Positions 54,859 to 64,000 of a DNA stretch of 64,000 bases are shown one piece after another. The notes beneath the pieces are model-generated. The model did not search any database. It was not told the DNA's origin and worked only from the letters and a program-made list of their open reading frames with translations. Each line of letters opens with the position of its first letter. Within the stretch, counting starts at the first letter, position 1. A program made the translations under genes and the position numbers. The stretch is from Pseudoalteromonas luteoviolacea (GTDB taxonomy: Bacteria; Pseudomonadota; Gammaproteobacteria; Enterobacterales; Alteromonadaceae), in contig NZ_JAKFZS010000020.1 in NCBI RefSeq assembly GCF_021654285.1, forward strand, positions 55,136 through 119,135, read 5' to 3'.

Positions 54859-56037
54859 TTAAAATTCTTCGAATTCGATAAACGTGTCTGTCTCTAGTCC
54901 TTGTTTGCACAAGTACCAATGAGGATTACTCTTGTCATAAGAGTATTGCCATAAGCTTTTTTCCAATGCTTCTGGTGTATTGACTTTATGTATACCGCAC
55001 CACAGCCCAATACCATGAGTCGCTTCGACAAAACAAACATCAGTTTCGTTGTCGCGTGTGTTAGCAACTTGATTGTTATTTTGCTTGACTGAAATGGCCT
55101 TATAACCGTTCATGATTGGTACTAAGTAGCCAATATGTTTACGTTTTACATAGTTCCAATCTGCGGGGGTTTTATTACTTGGCTCACAATAGTGTTGCCA
55201 TTGCTGTAACAACTTTTTGTTGTGTTTATCCGCAGGTAAGCCTGCAAAGTATTCGATTAATTGCTGTGGAATATGCTCTGGTCTAAAAACGTCTTGATGA
55301 AGATGTTCTTGCCAAACTTCAAACAGCTGGTTGACATTGTTGTTACTTGAGTCTTGATGCAATAAGTCCAACAGGTGTTTACCAATCAAGTTCGATTTTG
55401 GCCGTGCACGCTGCTTTAATCTTGAAAAATCTAACCAAGCATCAAGCAGTTCTGCATCGGTATTTTGGGTTAATAGCTCGCCATAGCACTCCGCTAAATA
55501 ATCACTTTTATCTAGTAATACAAAACCCGGTAGTAATTGGTAATTTAGCCTTATTACATCTTGCTCGCTTTCAACCGTCTTTAATGAAATATCTTTTATG
55601 CTCACGATCGAACCACCAGCAAGGCGCTGGCGGCAACAAATCGCTTTTAGCCAGTTGGTAAAGCTAGTTTCTCTGTTACCGACATTACCTTCATAGGCTA
55701 TCAACAAAGAAACAGTCAGGTTCATTTTACCTTCTTCAATAATGGGCGGCGCATCCCCTAGCTTTGCCGCAGAGGTGCCATGCATATAAGGTGGATTTTT
55801 ACTTTGCAAAAATTCGATGTCTCTTGAAGCTTGATAAGTATGCACTTGGTGTTGATGGGAGATTATCGCGCAGCCACCTAATGAGATATCATCAAAACCA
55901 GTGTTATTTTCAAGCTTTCTTGATAGGTTATGGGTAAAGCCCAAAAAGTGAGTGATCGCAGGAAACCCCCATGTAAAACCTGCAACGGCATTGGCGTTTT
56001 GCACTTGAATATGGCTGAGTAATATATATTGCTTCAT
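54859..56037 (-). CDS. csy2: Csy2 (Cas5f1)
   Basis: 392 aa, slightly longer than usual for the family. The N-terminus contains ILLSHIQVQNANAVAGFTWG and FPAITHFLGFTHNLSRKL, the standard Csy2 pattern. Csy2 binds the 5' handle of the crRNA with Csy1. Its ATG overlaps the stop of csy1 by 4 nt (ATGA), which implies translational coupling. Confidence 0.96.
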   Translation of the reverse strand: MKQYILLSHIQVQNANAVAGFTWGFPAITHFLGFTHNLSRKLENNTGFDDISLGGCAIISHQHQVHTYQASRDIEFLQSKNPPYMHGTSAAKLGDAPPIIEEGKMNLTVSLLIAYEGNVGNRETSFTNWLKAICCRQRLAGGSIVSIKDISLKTVESEQDVIRLNYQLLPGFVLLDKSDYLAECYGELLTQNTDAELLDAWLDFSRLKQRARPKSNLIGKHLLDLLHQDSSNNNVNQLFEVWQEHLHQDVFRPEHIPQQLIEYFAGLPADKHNKKLLQQWQHYCEPSNKTPADWNYVKRKHIGYLVPIMNGYKAISVKQNNNQVANTRDNETDVCFVEATHGIGLWCGIHKVNTPEALEKSLWQYSYDKSNPHWYLCKQGLETDTFIEFEEF

Positions 56038-57536
56038 CGTAATGTCTCCTCCGCCAAGTTTTGAGTCGTCTGCGCTAGGTTAACTTGAACTTGTGATTCA
56101 AACCTTCTTAATTGATGTTCAACAAAAGATTGCCAAAGTTTTCTATGGGCAGTTGTGGCAGTTAAGGTTTTGTCTTTGCCTACTAACCAGCGGTTTAACC
56201 ACTTAGCGAAATCTCTGCGCACAACAGTTTGCCAATCGATGGTTTTTCGCTTTGCTTGAAAGGCTTTATCTTGCCTATAAGGGTCTAAAAAACATTGGTA
56301 TTCATCAGTTAACTCACTGTTTGCCGACCAACCCGCTGGTAAAGCATGAAGATAAGAAACGCGATCAAGTATTTCATCAAAAACACTTTGCACCCATTTC
56401 TCTAACCACTTTTTACGTTTAGGGTCTTTAATACTCAGTGATAAGTCATTAAATCTAATTATAAAGTCTCTGATAAATTCAATACTTACCTGACATGATC
56501 TAGAGAGATACAAACCATCAAAATACGATGTTTTAGTTAATGGCGCTTTTAACTGTGACTGCCATACAGGGGGCTGTGAAGAAAATAAATGAACTTTGCC
56601 CGCTCGTTTGCCATTTAGTACCGATACATTTTGAGGCTGACTCGCAACCGTAGCGATTTTCGCCGTATTAGTTGTTCGTACATAACTATGATCACTATAA
56701 GTTTGCGCCTTGACTGCTTTGCCGTCTTTTTCCTGTTGCTTTTTTACATCTTTCGAAAAACACCTATCATAGATAGCTTGGCAAGTAGCTGAAGATGTAA
56801 GCGGGGTTAATAAGTGATAACCGTCATCAACAGGAAAATAAACTTGTTTGGCTAAACTATCACTTTTAAGGGGAGCATTGAAAATGGCATTAAAACCAGT
56901 AATCCAAGACGCTAGCTCTTGCTCATCATCGGCAAAAGACGATAATGGCTCACTATTCCCTTGGTAAATTTCTTCACTTAGTAAACCACCATTGTCGAGC
57001 ATTAAAAACTTCACATTTTTTGAAAGTGCACCATTAGGGTAAGCACCATCAATAACAGGCGATCGCAATGATGAGGTGGTAAGAAAGCGATCGTCTTGTG
57101 CAGAAATACGATCAAATATTGATGATGCGCTACTGCTTGAATGAGTTAACTTGGCAATATGAGTGGCAGGGAATACACCATCACCCTGCATTAATGCCTT
57201 ACAAATCCAAATATTATAAAAGCAAGATTTTGCTTGTAACTTTGTTAATTGCTCTGCATTTCCTTTTATCCAAGCCTTACCAATAAAATCAGCATAAACT
57301 AACGATAGTTTATCGCACTCTTTAGCTGTGACTTTGATTTTTTCAGCCGCCTTACAAGCCTTGTTGAACGCTTTTAAATCTTGCTCTTCTGGCGCTTTGG
57401 CGGTGAGTAATTGTGATTTATAAAAATCAGCTAGCAATAATTGCCTGTACTCTGACAGCTTGCTTTGCTCTCCCGTGTTATCAATATATTCTTTTATCAA
57501 TGCAGACCAGGGCCTGCTTTGTTCATTTTCATTCAT
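56034..57536 (-). CDS. csy1: Csy1 (Cas8f1) large subunit
   Basis: 500 aa. The C-terminal half has the recurrent HLFSSQPPVWQSQLKAP motif and a helical domain with FIRDFIIRFND. Cas8f1 recognises the GG/CC PAM and recruits Cas2-3. The gene begins 1 bp after cas3 ends and overlaps csy2 by 4 nt. Confidence 0.95.
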   Translation of the reverse strand: MNENEQSRPWSALIKEYIDNTGEQSKLSEYRQLLLADFYKSQLLTAKAPEEQDLKAFNKACKAAEKIKVTAKECDKLSLVYADFIGKAWIKGNAEQLTKLQAKSCFYNIWICKALMQGDGVFPATHIAKLTHSSSSASSIFDRISAQDDRFLTTSSLRSPVIDGAYPNGALSKNVKFLMLDNGGLLSEEIYQGNSEPLSSFADDEQELASWITGFNAIFNAPLKSDSLAKQVYFPVDDGYHLLTPLTSSATCQAIYDRCFSKDVKKQQEKDGKAVKAQTYSDHSYVRTTNTAKIATVASQPQNVSVLNGKRAGKVHLFSSQPPVWQSQLKAPLTKTSYFDGLYLSRSCQVSIEFIRDFIIRFNDLSLSIKDPKRKKWLEKWVQSVFDEILDRVSYLHALPAGWSANSELTDEYQCFLDPYRQDKAFQAKRKTIDWQTVVRRDFAKWLNRWLVGKDKTLTATTAHRKLWQSFVEHQLRRFESQVQVNLAQTTQNLAEETLR

Positions 57537-57537
57537 A

Positions 57538-60500
57538 TTAACGATCTCTTGTTTTTTTATTCGGTAATTGGTGTAAGCCTAAATTTTCGTGATAATGGTA
57601 TTGGTAGGTCTTCGCTGGATTAACTTGATAAAGAACCACTCTAAGCTCAGCAAAACGCTTGGTGGCTTGCTCTAAATCTATTTGAAAATAGTCAGCTAAC
57701 TGTTGATAAATTGGATATGGTTTTAAATCAAACCAAAATTGATTGCCATTGGTGATTGTCAGATTTTCAATCTTATCTATGTCTATAGCGTTTAGCTCTG
57801 GCGTAAACTCATTTGGGTAAGCGTCTTCATTTTTCCATTGCCAGCAGTGTTCACCAGCTTCATCAACAAATAAGTAATAAGCCTCATCTTTTTGTGATTG
57901 CCTAAATCGTTGTTGTTTTTGTATCTCGCCACACCAATGAGGTGAATAATCCCACCAAGCCGATGCGGCTTTTTGGTTTTTATCTTGCTTATTCTTCAAT
58001 TCAAACAACTGGTATTGCAGCGCGGCATATTCCAACTCAACTAAATTGAAAAATTTGCCACTTCTGTCTCTTTTATAAGGCGTTTTTAGTGAAATACTGT
58101 GAGTTGCATCGACTTTTTCATACTGCTCTCCACTCAGTACGCTATTAAGGTCATGACTAATAAGGCTAATTTTTTCAGATTCATAACCTGGCTTTTCAAA
58201 GCAAATTTTCTCTTGTTTTAATGCTTTGATATTTTGACTTAAAAGAAAAATATTAGGCTTGGATGGTAGTATGCTTCGATGTCTCAAAATGCGCCCAGCT
58301 AGTTGTACTATCGAGCGCATCGAGCTTGGTTCAACTATTGCCCAGTCATAGTCATGATCTCGCCCTACTTCTGCTACCGGAGATGCAAGCACCACAAAAA
58401 TATGATGTTTGTTTGGGTATTGCTTTAACTTATCAGTTAGCTCCTTTGGTGGCCATGACCTGTCTTTAGCATTACGTTTAAGGCAAACATCAAGCTGTTG
58501 CTCTAAGTGAGAACGAATAGCAAGCGGATAAGCAGAATGATAAACACAATAATGGATACAGATATTGCTAGGGCTAGTAAGTGCTAATAATGCTTTGGCA
58601 ACCGCTATCTGGGGGTTAATATTAGCCATGCGCACTAAACCAATAGAAAAGCTTATTCCGTGATAATCATTAGCATGTTCATCATGTAACTTTAAAACAC
58701 CTTGATGAATTGTTTTTGCGTAGCGTTGATAAATACAGTCATGGTTCTCTTGCTTGATGACATCCAATATATAGCCAAGACGATTAGGCTGTATTTCCTT
58801 AGCTAATAATTGAATGCGCTTTGATACAAACTTGCTATGCGCTTGCCTAAAGTTACTATCATCAGCTATTAGCTCACTTTTAACTTTAAACTCATCAAAC
58901 CAAGCACAACTTATTTCACCATTAAAGTTATCAATATTAGCGTTAGCAAATTGCTGCCAACCTTTTTTATAGGCTCTAAATAATGCATTAGCTAATGCTT
59001 GTGGCATAGTTGCAGTAGAAAGCAATACACGACTACCTAGCATACCGCTCCAATAAACAAGCCGAGTTAATGCAGGTAAGTCTTTTAGGCCAAAATCATC
59101 GGGTTCGTCGAGTATTAAATCAGAAGTTAATAACCTTAAGCTGGCTGGGATTTGTTGGCCACCTCTTATGCCCTCACATGCCGGCATAAGATGATCTATA
59201 GTGCAGACAAGCAGCGGCGCATTAAGTAGCTTTTCTATCTTATCATTGTGCTTTGTCCACCTTGATAAGCTATGGTGCTGACCCGCATACTTATAATCGA
59301 TATGTAAGTCTTTATCTAATAAATCTTGTTCTGACTCACTACCTTTACCTTCAAGATTAGGTTGCTCCTTGATGGTGACTTTACTTTCGTCTTTTTCCTT
59401 CATTTCAAATAGTTGACTTACCGCCGAGCCTCCAACCAAGATAGCTAATTCTTCATCCGTCAGACCTAGCTCTTTACGATACTCTTTACCGGTTTGCAGT
59501 GTTAACGACCTTAAACCTAAAGCAACATTAAAGCGCGTTCGACCACATTCTTGACCTAAGGCAAACATTATTTTGGCATTGGCTAACGTTTTACCTTTTC
59601 CTGTCGATGCCATATTAATGCCGAAAAAACCATGTTTTTTAGTCTCTTTTCCTAAGGATTTAGCCAGTTTTTTGGCATCATTTTGCCAACCAAATTTCTC
59701 TTTATACTCTCCATCAACATTCGACGTTAGTGCGTTACTCTGCTCTAATTGTGGTAAATCATTGTTTAGCTTTATTAAGCCATCTGCGATTGTTGATGCG
59801 TAATGGGCAACGCCAATCAAATGCTCATCTAGTTGCTGCTTTGTTACTTTTTCTCCCTGCTTATTTTTTTCCGTATTTGCAATAACAGGATAGTTTTCAC
59901 TACGCCAATCCAAACGTATATCTTCAACAGGCTTGGCAGAATAAGTATGATCAGCCAGCATTAAACAAAGCCGAGCTAGGTGGGTAGTAAAAGCATCATC
60001 ATTTAGCCAATTTTTATTTTGATTGAAATTTAATTGTGCTTTAGCTGCTGATGCTACAAAACAAGCTTTAGAACACCAATGAAAACTATTTACGGGGCTA
60101 CCATACTCTGTTAATGCCCAATTATCTTGCAACCTTGCTTGCTCATCATCATTGGCTGACTTAGGCGAGTTCCATAAAGCGGAAAAATTCTTTTCTTGCC
60201 AATACTCGGTTTCTGAAAATGGAGCGTTTTTTATAGAGATAGGTAACTTATGGTGAGAAAGGATCAACCAGCCTACTAATCGAGCAAAACCCGATAACTC
60301 CATTAAAGGGTTGCTATGCTCTTTGTCTTTATCAATGCCGTCTCTAATAAAGTATTCAAAATCACTTTTATTTGGTTGGACTAAGGCATTTATCCACTGA
60401 ATATCTTTTTTATCGCCGACAAATGCTTGAAACATTCTTAGAGAAACCCACTCATGACGAAATGGCTCATGAGAAATCTTCGACTGCCCTTTCAGCTTCT

Positions 60501-60900
60501 TTTGAAACAGCACATTAGCTTTACCAAAGTCATGAAATAAACCTGCTATTGCTGCTGCGTGTTTTATTTCAGTAAATGTTTTCCAATAATGAGAATCATA
60601 ATAATCAGAGGCATCAGCATGAGTATAATTAACCGGCACCACGCCTTCCAAATTAAACTTACTTTTATTCCCCACAACCCACAAAAGCTGACTTCGGGCA
60701 CGGCTTCTGATCCAATGGCAACTCACCGCAGTGCTACGACTGGCAGTTTTACGCAGCATCTTTTTAACGGTATCAAGCCCATCTTGGGTGATCACGGTTT
60801 GCCATGTGTTGTCGCCAATGCGGTTGGCGAAGGCATCCAGTACACGTCTGGTTTTCTTGAGGGCGTTTTTCTCACATTGAGATACAAATGTGACCATCAT
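57538..60900 (-). CDS. cas3: Cas2-Cas3 fusion nuclease-helicase (type I-F)
   Basis: 1120 aa. The N-terminal ~90 residues are the Cas2-like domain that joins Cas1 during spacer acquisition. The HD nuclease has H114 and H123-D124 (LFHDFGKAN). The SF2 helicase has Walker A ASTGKGKT near 430, the DEPDD box near 600 and QLAGRILRHR near 868. This fusion is diagnostic of type I-F. All key motifs look intact, so both interference and adaptation should be possible. The ATG overlaps the cas1 stop by 4 nt. Confidence 0.97.
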   Translation of the reverse strand: MMVTFVSQCEKNALKKTRRVLDAFANRIGDNTWQTVITQDGLDTVKKMLRKTASRSTAVSCHWIRSRARSQLLWVVGNKSKFNLEGVVPVNYTHADASDYYDSHYWKTFTEIKHAAAIAGLFHDFGKANVLFQKKLKGQSKISHEPFRHEWVSLRMFQAFVGDKKDIQWINALVQPNKSDFEYFIRDGIDKDKEHSNPLMELSGFARLVGWLILSHHKLPISIKNAPFSETEYWQEKNFSALWNSPKSANDDEQARLQDNWALTEYGSPVNSFHWCSKACFVASAAKAQLNFNQNKNWLNDDAFTTHLARLCLMLADHTYSAKPVEDIRLDWRSENYPVIANTEKNKQGEKVTKQQLDEHLIGVAHYASTIADGLIKLNNDLPQLEQSNALTSNVDGEYKEKFGWQNDAKKLAKSLGKETKKHGFFGINMASTGKGKTLANAKIMFALGQECGRTRFNVALGLRSLTLQTGKEYRKELGLTDEELAILVGGSAVSQLFEMKEKDESKVTIKEQPNLEGKGSESEQDLLDKDLHIDYKYAGQHHSLSRWTKHNDKIEKLLNAPLLVCTIDHLMPACEGIRGGQQIPASLRLLTSDLILDEPDDFGLKDLPALTRLVYWSGMLGSRVLLSTATMPQALANALFRAYKKGWQQFANANIDNFNGEISCAWFDEFKVKSELIADDSNFRQAHSKFVSKRIQLLAKEIQPNRLGYILDVIKQENHDCIYQRYAKTIHQGVLKLHDEHANDYHGISFSIGLVRMANINPQIAVAKALLALTSPSNICIHYCVYHSAYPLAIRSHLEQQLDVCLKRNAKDRSWPPKELTDKLKQYPNKHHIFVVLASPVAEVGRDHDYDWAIVEPSSMRSIVQLAGRILRHRSILPSKPNIFLLSQNIKALKQEKICFEKPGYESEKISLISHDLNSVLSGEQYEKVDATHSISLKTPYKRDRSGKFFNLVELEYAALQYQLFELKNKQDKNQKAASAWWDYSPHWCGEIQKQQRFRQSQKDEAYYLFVDEAGEHCWQWKNEDAYPNEFTPELNAIDIDKIENLTITNGNQFWFDLKPYPIYQQLADYFQIDLEQATKRFAELRVVLYQVNPAKTYQYHYHENLGLHQLPNKKTRDR

Positions 60901-61910
60901 AAGGCATCACCTTTTTGATCATTTTCAATGGCGGCTATTTGATCTTCACTAAACTCTTGCAATGCAACTTGCTTTACTTGATCAAACATATAATCCAGTG
61001 CTTTGTGGTCGGTAAACACTTGTAGGATCTGCTGTCGAAATTCTTGCTCGGTGGCATTTTCTTTGGCGCAGATAAATGCCCAAGGCAGTACCAATGCATC
61101 TTTGATTAAATCGGCAATGTCGAACACCAAGGCTCCGCGACGGGTTTTTCCATGCATCACCGCAAAACCATGAGGAATACCTAGCACCCACAAAGTACAG
61201 GCAGCCAAACCATAAGCGAGATAATTGCCGTGGTTTAAAAAATCATTAGCTTTGCCAATATCAACCTTTTTGGAAGATTTATGTTGGCGCTTAAAATCTT
61301 CACTGTCGGTTGCGTTTGCGGCATATTTATAAAGTACCTTGGTGAGCTGTGCTTCGGTTAACAGCAGCGCTTGTGAACTATTAGCTTTGTCTGTACGCGT
61401 AAAAAAGGTATCCAGCGCGCTTTGAATAGCTTTATCGTCAAAGTTAAAGCCTTCATTTTTTAAGTCTCGGTCTTTTTGCCAAACTTGCTTTAAAAATGCG
61501 ATCCGTGCCTGCTGGAAGTGCTTTGCAGCATCTAAGCGCTTTTCATCATCAAACCAGAATCCCATCCAGCCTTGCAGGTACTCTGTTGGTCGATACTCAT
61601 TTTGCGGTGTCATCCACTCAATTTCACAGCCCATGTATAAAGGCGTTGCACCGCCACCGCAAAAACCGACTAATACACCAGCTTGAGCAAGCATGCGCAT
61701 CGCCGCTTGTGTAATTGAAGTACCATTACCCAGCAAAATAACCGTGGTATTGGCAACAGGGATATTAAAATAGAGGTTCTCTTTGGTGGCTTCGGTCAAA
61801 TATAAAACGCGACCATCTTTTTGCATTACACGGCAATATTCCAGATAAAATAAGTTGGCACGTTTTGAGTGCAAAATGGCATTTAAATCGCTAGGGCTAA
61901 AGTCTTCCAT
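60897..61910 (-). CDS. cas1: Cas1 integrase (type I-F)
   Basis: 337 aa. LHSKRANLFYLEYCRVMQ at the N-terminus and GVLVGFCGGGATPLYMG are typical of Cas1f. The active site region has IPHGFAVMHGKTRRGALVFD with the His and Asp ligands, and a Glu lies upstream. It inserts new spacers with the Cas2 part of Cas2-3. It is the first cas gene, 95 bp downstream of the WYL regulator gene on the same strand. Confidence 0.97.
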   Translation of the reverse strand: MEDFSPSDLNAILHSKRANLFYLEYCRVMQKDGRVLYLTEATKENLYFNIPVANTTVILLGNGTSITQAAMRMLAQAGVLVGFCGGGATPLYMGCEIEWMTPQNEYRPTEYLQGWMGFWFDDEKRLDAAKHFQQARIAFLKQVWQKDRDLKNEGFNFDDKAIQSALDTFFTRTDKANSSQALLLTEAQLTKVLYKYAANATDSEDFKRQHKSSKKVDIGKANDFLNHGNYLAYGLAACTLWVLGIPHGFAVMHGKTRRGALVFDIADLIKDALVLPWAFICAKENATEQEFRQQILQVFTDHKALDYMFDQVKQVALQEFSEDQIAAIENDQKGDAL

Positions 61911-62005
61911 CGTCTTCCACTTCCTTTGGGTTTAGACATAACCTACTGTTATCTATGTGCGGCTTCAATGCTGCACTTTTGATCAGTAAAATTTTTTACA
62001 GGTGT

Positions 62006-62836
62006 TTAATTCCAAAGTAGCTTTTGCTTTCTCAAAGCTCGATAGCAATCGGGGTCCATCACAATTTGCTGAGCTTCTGGGCTTGGGTGTTGCACATCTA
62101 AACGTAAGATACTGATCAAATAATTAAGCAGCGCCACGTTAGTTTTGAGCTGTTTTTTGTTGCCGCTCATATCAAAATCATGAGCAATGACTTGCTGAGC
62201 ATAGTCACTTAAACGCGGATCTGGCATGATGGTTAACTTGACTTCCTGCTGCCATGCTTCATCATCTTGTTTGTACTTTTGTGCCTTACATTTAAATTCA
62301 GGACATGCAGATAAGATGCGAGATAGTGAAAAGTCTCTAAAGCCTCTTGCGTCTTCGCAATATGCTCTTAGGTGATAACGCAGGCCTGAGTTCACCAATG
62401 TATGTGGGCGAATAATACGCTCTGTTTCTCCACCTTCTTTTATCGACTGGTAACGGATATCGAGTACACTTTGCCGACGGCAAGCGTTTAATATGGGCCG
62501 CAAAATAGTGGGGTTGAGCTTTCTATGAGGTAAAGGGAGCGTTGCTATTGTCGAGGTACTTAGGTTATGTACATACTGCTCACCAATTAAATTGGCATAC
62601 TCGGTAAAGTCTTGGGAAATATAGTTAGGTGTAAAGGGGGTTGCCAATACATAGGCTTTTTCAGACTCGTTATAATGCGCGTCAATTTGATAGCGCGCGA
62701 TAAAGTCAGTTAGGTAACGCCTAGCGCTGGGTCTTGATAATTTGAACTTGTCTTGAAAAGTGCCTGTTTGGATCTCTCCTTGCCAAAATAACACCGCCTC
62801 AATATATCTAAAATATTGCTCTTCCTTAGCCTGCAT
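62006..62836 (-). CDS. WYL-domain transcriptional regulator upstream of the cas operon
   Basis: 276 aa. The N-terminal winged HTH (QTGTFQDKFKLSRPSARRYL) is followed by a WYL domain (about 120-200) with SGLRYHLRAYCEDARGFRDF and LSRIL. The C-terminal tail ends at a WCX-like segment. WYL proteins bind nucleic-acid-related or other ligands and are frequent next to CRISPR and other defence systems, where they usually repress. Its position 95 bp before cas1 on the same strand suggests that it controls or is cotranscribed with the cas genes. Confidence 0.92.
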   Translation of the reverse strand: MQAKEEQYFRYIEAVLFWQGEIQTGTFQDKFKLSRPSARRYLTDFIARYQIDAHYNESEKAYVLATPFTPNYISQDFTEYANLIGEQYVHNLSTSTIATLPLPHRKLNPTILRPILNACRRQSVLDIRYQSIKEGGETERIIRPHTLVNSGLRYHLRAYCEDARGFRDFSLSRILSACPEFKCKAQKYKQDDEAWQQEVKLTIMPDPRLSDYAQQVIAHDFDMSGNKKQLKTNVALLNYLISILRLDVQHPSPEAQQIVMDPDCYRALRKQKLLWN

Positions 62837-63027
62837 AAATCACTTTTAGTAAAATTAACGTGAACAAAATGTATCAAAGTAAAATGTAGAAGTCATTGAT
62901 CCGCGACAAAAATTAGGCGCAGCACGCTATTTTTTAACTAACTCAAAGTCTGGTTTAGTCTATTCATTGAACAGCTGTTATCTGCTAAGTTAAATCATAT
63001 AAACTGCAAAAATAAGTTAAGTTACCA

Positions 63028-63348
63028 ATGGATAGACTGCCAACGGATAAAATTGCTCACTTACTTGATATGATACTCACTCGTGGTTATATCTTCTTCT
63101 CATCAAATCAGTGGTACCTATTAAATACAGTTGGTTGCGTGTTTTACTTGTGGCTAACCAAAGACTGGCTTACTGCGATAGTGGGCGCACCAATTATAGG
63201 GGCATTAATAACATTACTGTTAAACATAGCTCTATTTTTCTTAGGTTTGTTATGTGTCTGTTTTCTTGTGTTGTTACTCGCTGTATTCACCTTAATAAAT
63301 ACCATTTTTCACAAACCTGTCAGTGAGAATCGATCTCGATTTCCATGA
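63028..63348 (+). CDS. Small membrane protein of unknown function
   Basis: 106 aa, divergent from the WYL gene. It has three hydrophobic segments: around YLLNTVGCVFYLWL, AIVGAPIIGALITLLLNIAL and FLGLLCVCFLVLLLAVFTL. The ribosome binding site is poor (AAGTTAAG). It lies between the two CRISPR loci. No family is recognised and no link to CRISPR is shown. Confidence 0.55.
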   Translation: MDRLPTDKIAHLLDMILTRGYIFFSSNQWYLLNTVGCVFYLWLTKDWLTAIVGAPIIGALITLLLNIALFFLGLLCVCFLVLLLAVFTLINTIFHKPVSENRSRFP

Positions 63349-63627
63349 TGCTCGGTTAAAAGGGAAATTGTGTTTACAGGTTTTACTAATGGCCTCTCAT
63401 CGAAAAAACCAATGGTTTCCGAGGCAAGCTCGGAATGACGGAGGTGAGAATATGCAGATTTGTGGGTAGGTACCTCCAAAGCAGCCTGTACAATGCTCTC
63501 TATTCTTCGCCATCCTGATGAAAATCAGGAGCCAATTTTGTTCTTGTTGGGCCCCAAATTTATCACAAATACATCAAACTACTTGTGGTAGTAAAGCAAC
63601 TTTTTAACGGTAAAACTAAGCCGATAC
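63349..63627. repeat. Intergenic region with REP-like palindromes
   Basis: TTCCGAGGCAAGCTCGGAA at about 63418 and CCTGATGAAAATCAGG at about 63513 are relatives of the palindromes at 49550-49750. No gene is supported. Confidence 0.65.
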
Positions 63628-63880
63628 CCGTCCATGGAGCTTGGTTACATCGGTCATCCATGACCTTATTCTAAGCGACTCACCCCTTGCGCTGCGAAAC
63701 TGCGTTTCGGTCACTCATCACCTAAGCTGCCTGTGCGGCAGTGAATCGGAATAGTTCCAATACGGAGCTGAAATCCATCCATGGAGCTTGGTTACATCGG
63801 TCATCCATGACCTCACTTCCTCGCGCTGCGAAACTGCGTTTCGGTCACTCATCACCTAAGCTGCATGTGCGGCAGTGAAC
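63628..63880. repeat. Array-2 trailer: two modules with degenerate CRISPR repeats
   Basis: Degenerate repeats at 63719-63746 and 63853-63880, 134 bp apart, have the CACCTAAG start seen at array 1 and a GTGCGG loop. The 106 nt between them are nearly identical to 49914-50019. The hairpin CGAAAC-TGC-GTTTCG keeps its stem while its loop differs from array 1. Confidence 0.88.
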
Positions 63881-64000
63881 GGATTCGCTTTTGCTATCAA
63901 AAAGAAATCGCCTTTCTAAGCTGCCTGTGCGGCAGTGAACCAACGGCAACAGGCTTAACTAACTCTGTGGCATTTCTAAGCTGCCTGTTCGGCAGTGAAC
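63853..64000 (-). CRISPR. Type I-F CRISPR array 2, trailer end (runs off the right edge)
   Basis: A degenerate terminal repeat (63853) and two good 28-nt repeats (63913-63940, 63973-64000) are separated by 32-nt spacers. On the minus strand the repeat reads GTTCACTGCC-GCACA-GGCAG-CTTAGAAA, and the last one has loop GAACA. It ends in AAC on the plus strand where array 1 has AAG. The stem and handle match array 1, so the same Cas6f can process both. The leader and newest spacers lie outside the window. Confidence 0.96.

Overview
The window looks like a chromosomal stretch of a marine gammaproteobacterium, most probably Pseudoalteromonas or a close relative. This is inferred from the A+T-rich DNA, the large TonB-dependent receptor, the type I-F CRISPR-Cas system, the tyrosinase/membrane-protein pair, and the protein style throughout. 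No rRNA or species-level marker is present, so the genus is an inference. No insertion sequence, integrase or prophage was recognised.

Layout. (a) 1-6.6 kb, minus strand: an operon of a LeuA-type 2-isopropylmalate synthase, a small cupin, an AurF-type diiron oxygenase and a one-module NRPS (adenylation - carrier - thioester reductase). The oxygenase + cupin + A-T-R set resembles clusters that make diazeniumdiolate or pyrazine-N-oxide signals (ham/mgo/pvf type). (b) 6.9-12.1 kb: a TonB-dependent receptor, a divergent AraC regulator and a class D beta-lactamase. (c) 12.2-16 kb: a YbbA/YbbP-like ABC exporter, divergent from a TesA-like esterase with start codons overlapping by 2 bp. (d) 16-28.5 kb: signalling genes (OmpR-type two-component pair, winged-helix protein, hybrid histidine kinase, NarL-type regulator) mixed with a DJ-1/PfpI protein, a cupin, tRNA-Ala(GGC), an FMN reductase with divergent LysR, and a periplasmic binding protein. 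(e) 29-32.5 kb: a secreted propeller/cohesin-like/dockerin protein, a membrane-anchored cohesin protein, and a decayed second anchor gene. (f) 32.6-39.7 kb: a PQQ-type propeller protein, a CadC-like regulator, a secreted protein, a small membrane protein, and a tyrosinase with a His-rich DUF2182 membrane partner. (g) 39.7-49.4 kb: a partial GST duplication flanking an orphan RiPP-like peptide gene, then GST, VOC protein, Mrr-type nuclease, LysR/pirin, serine hydrolase, AraC and SDR genes. (h) 49.6-64 kb: a complete type I-F CRISPR-Cas locus.

The CRISPR locus has cas1, cas2-3, csy1, csy2, csy3 and cas6f in one tight minus-strand operon behind a WYL regulator. Downstream are a terminator, a leader, and an array of 50 identical 28-nt repeats at an exact 60-bp period plus one degenerate terminal repeat. 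A second array with a different repeat loop begins at the right edge. The distal (trailer) ends of both arrays carry the same two-copy, 134-bp-period module, made of a degenerate repeat plus several short palindromes. This is the least explained structure in the window. Other points for follow-up are the N-oxygenase/NRPS operon, the cohesin-dockerin pair and the orphan peptide.
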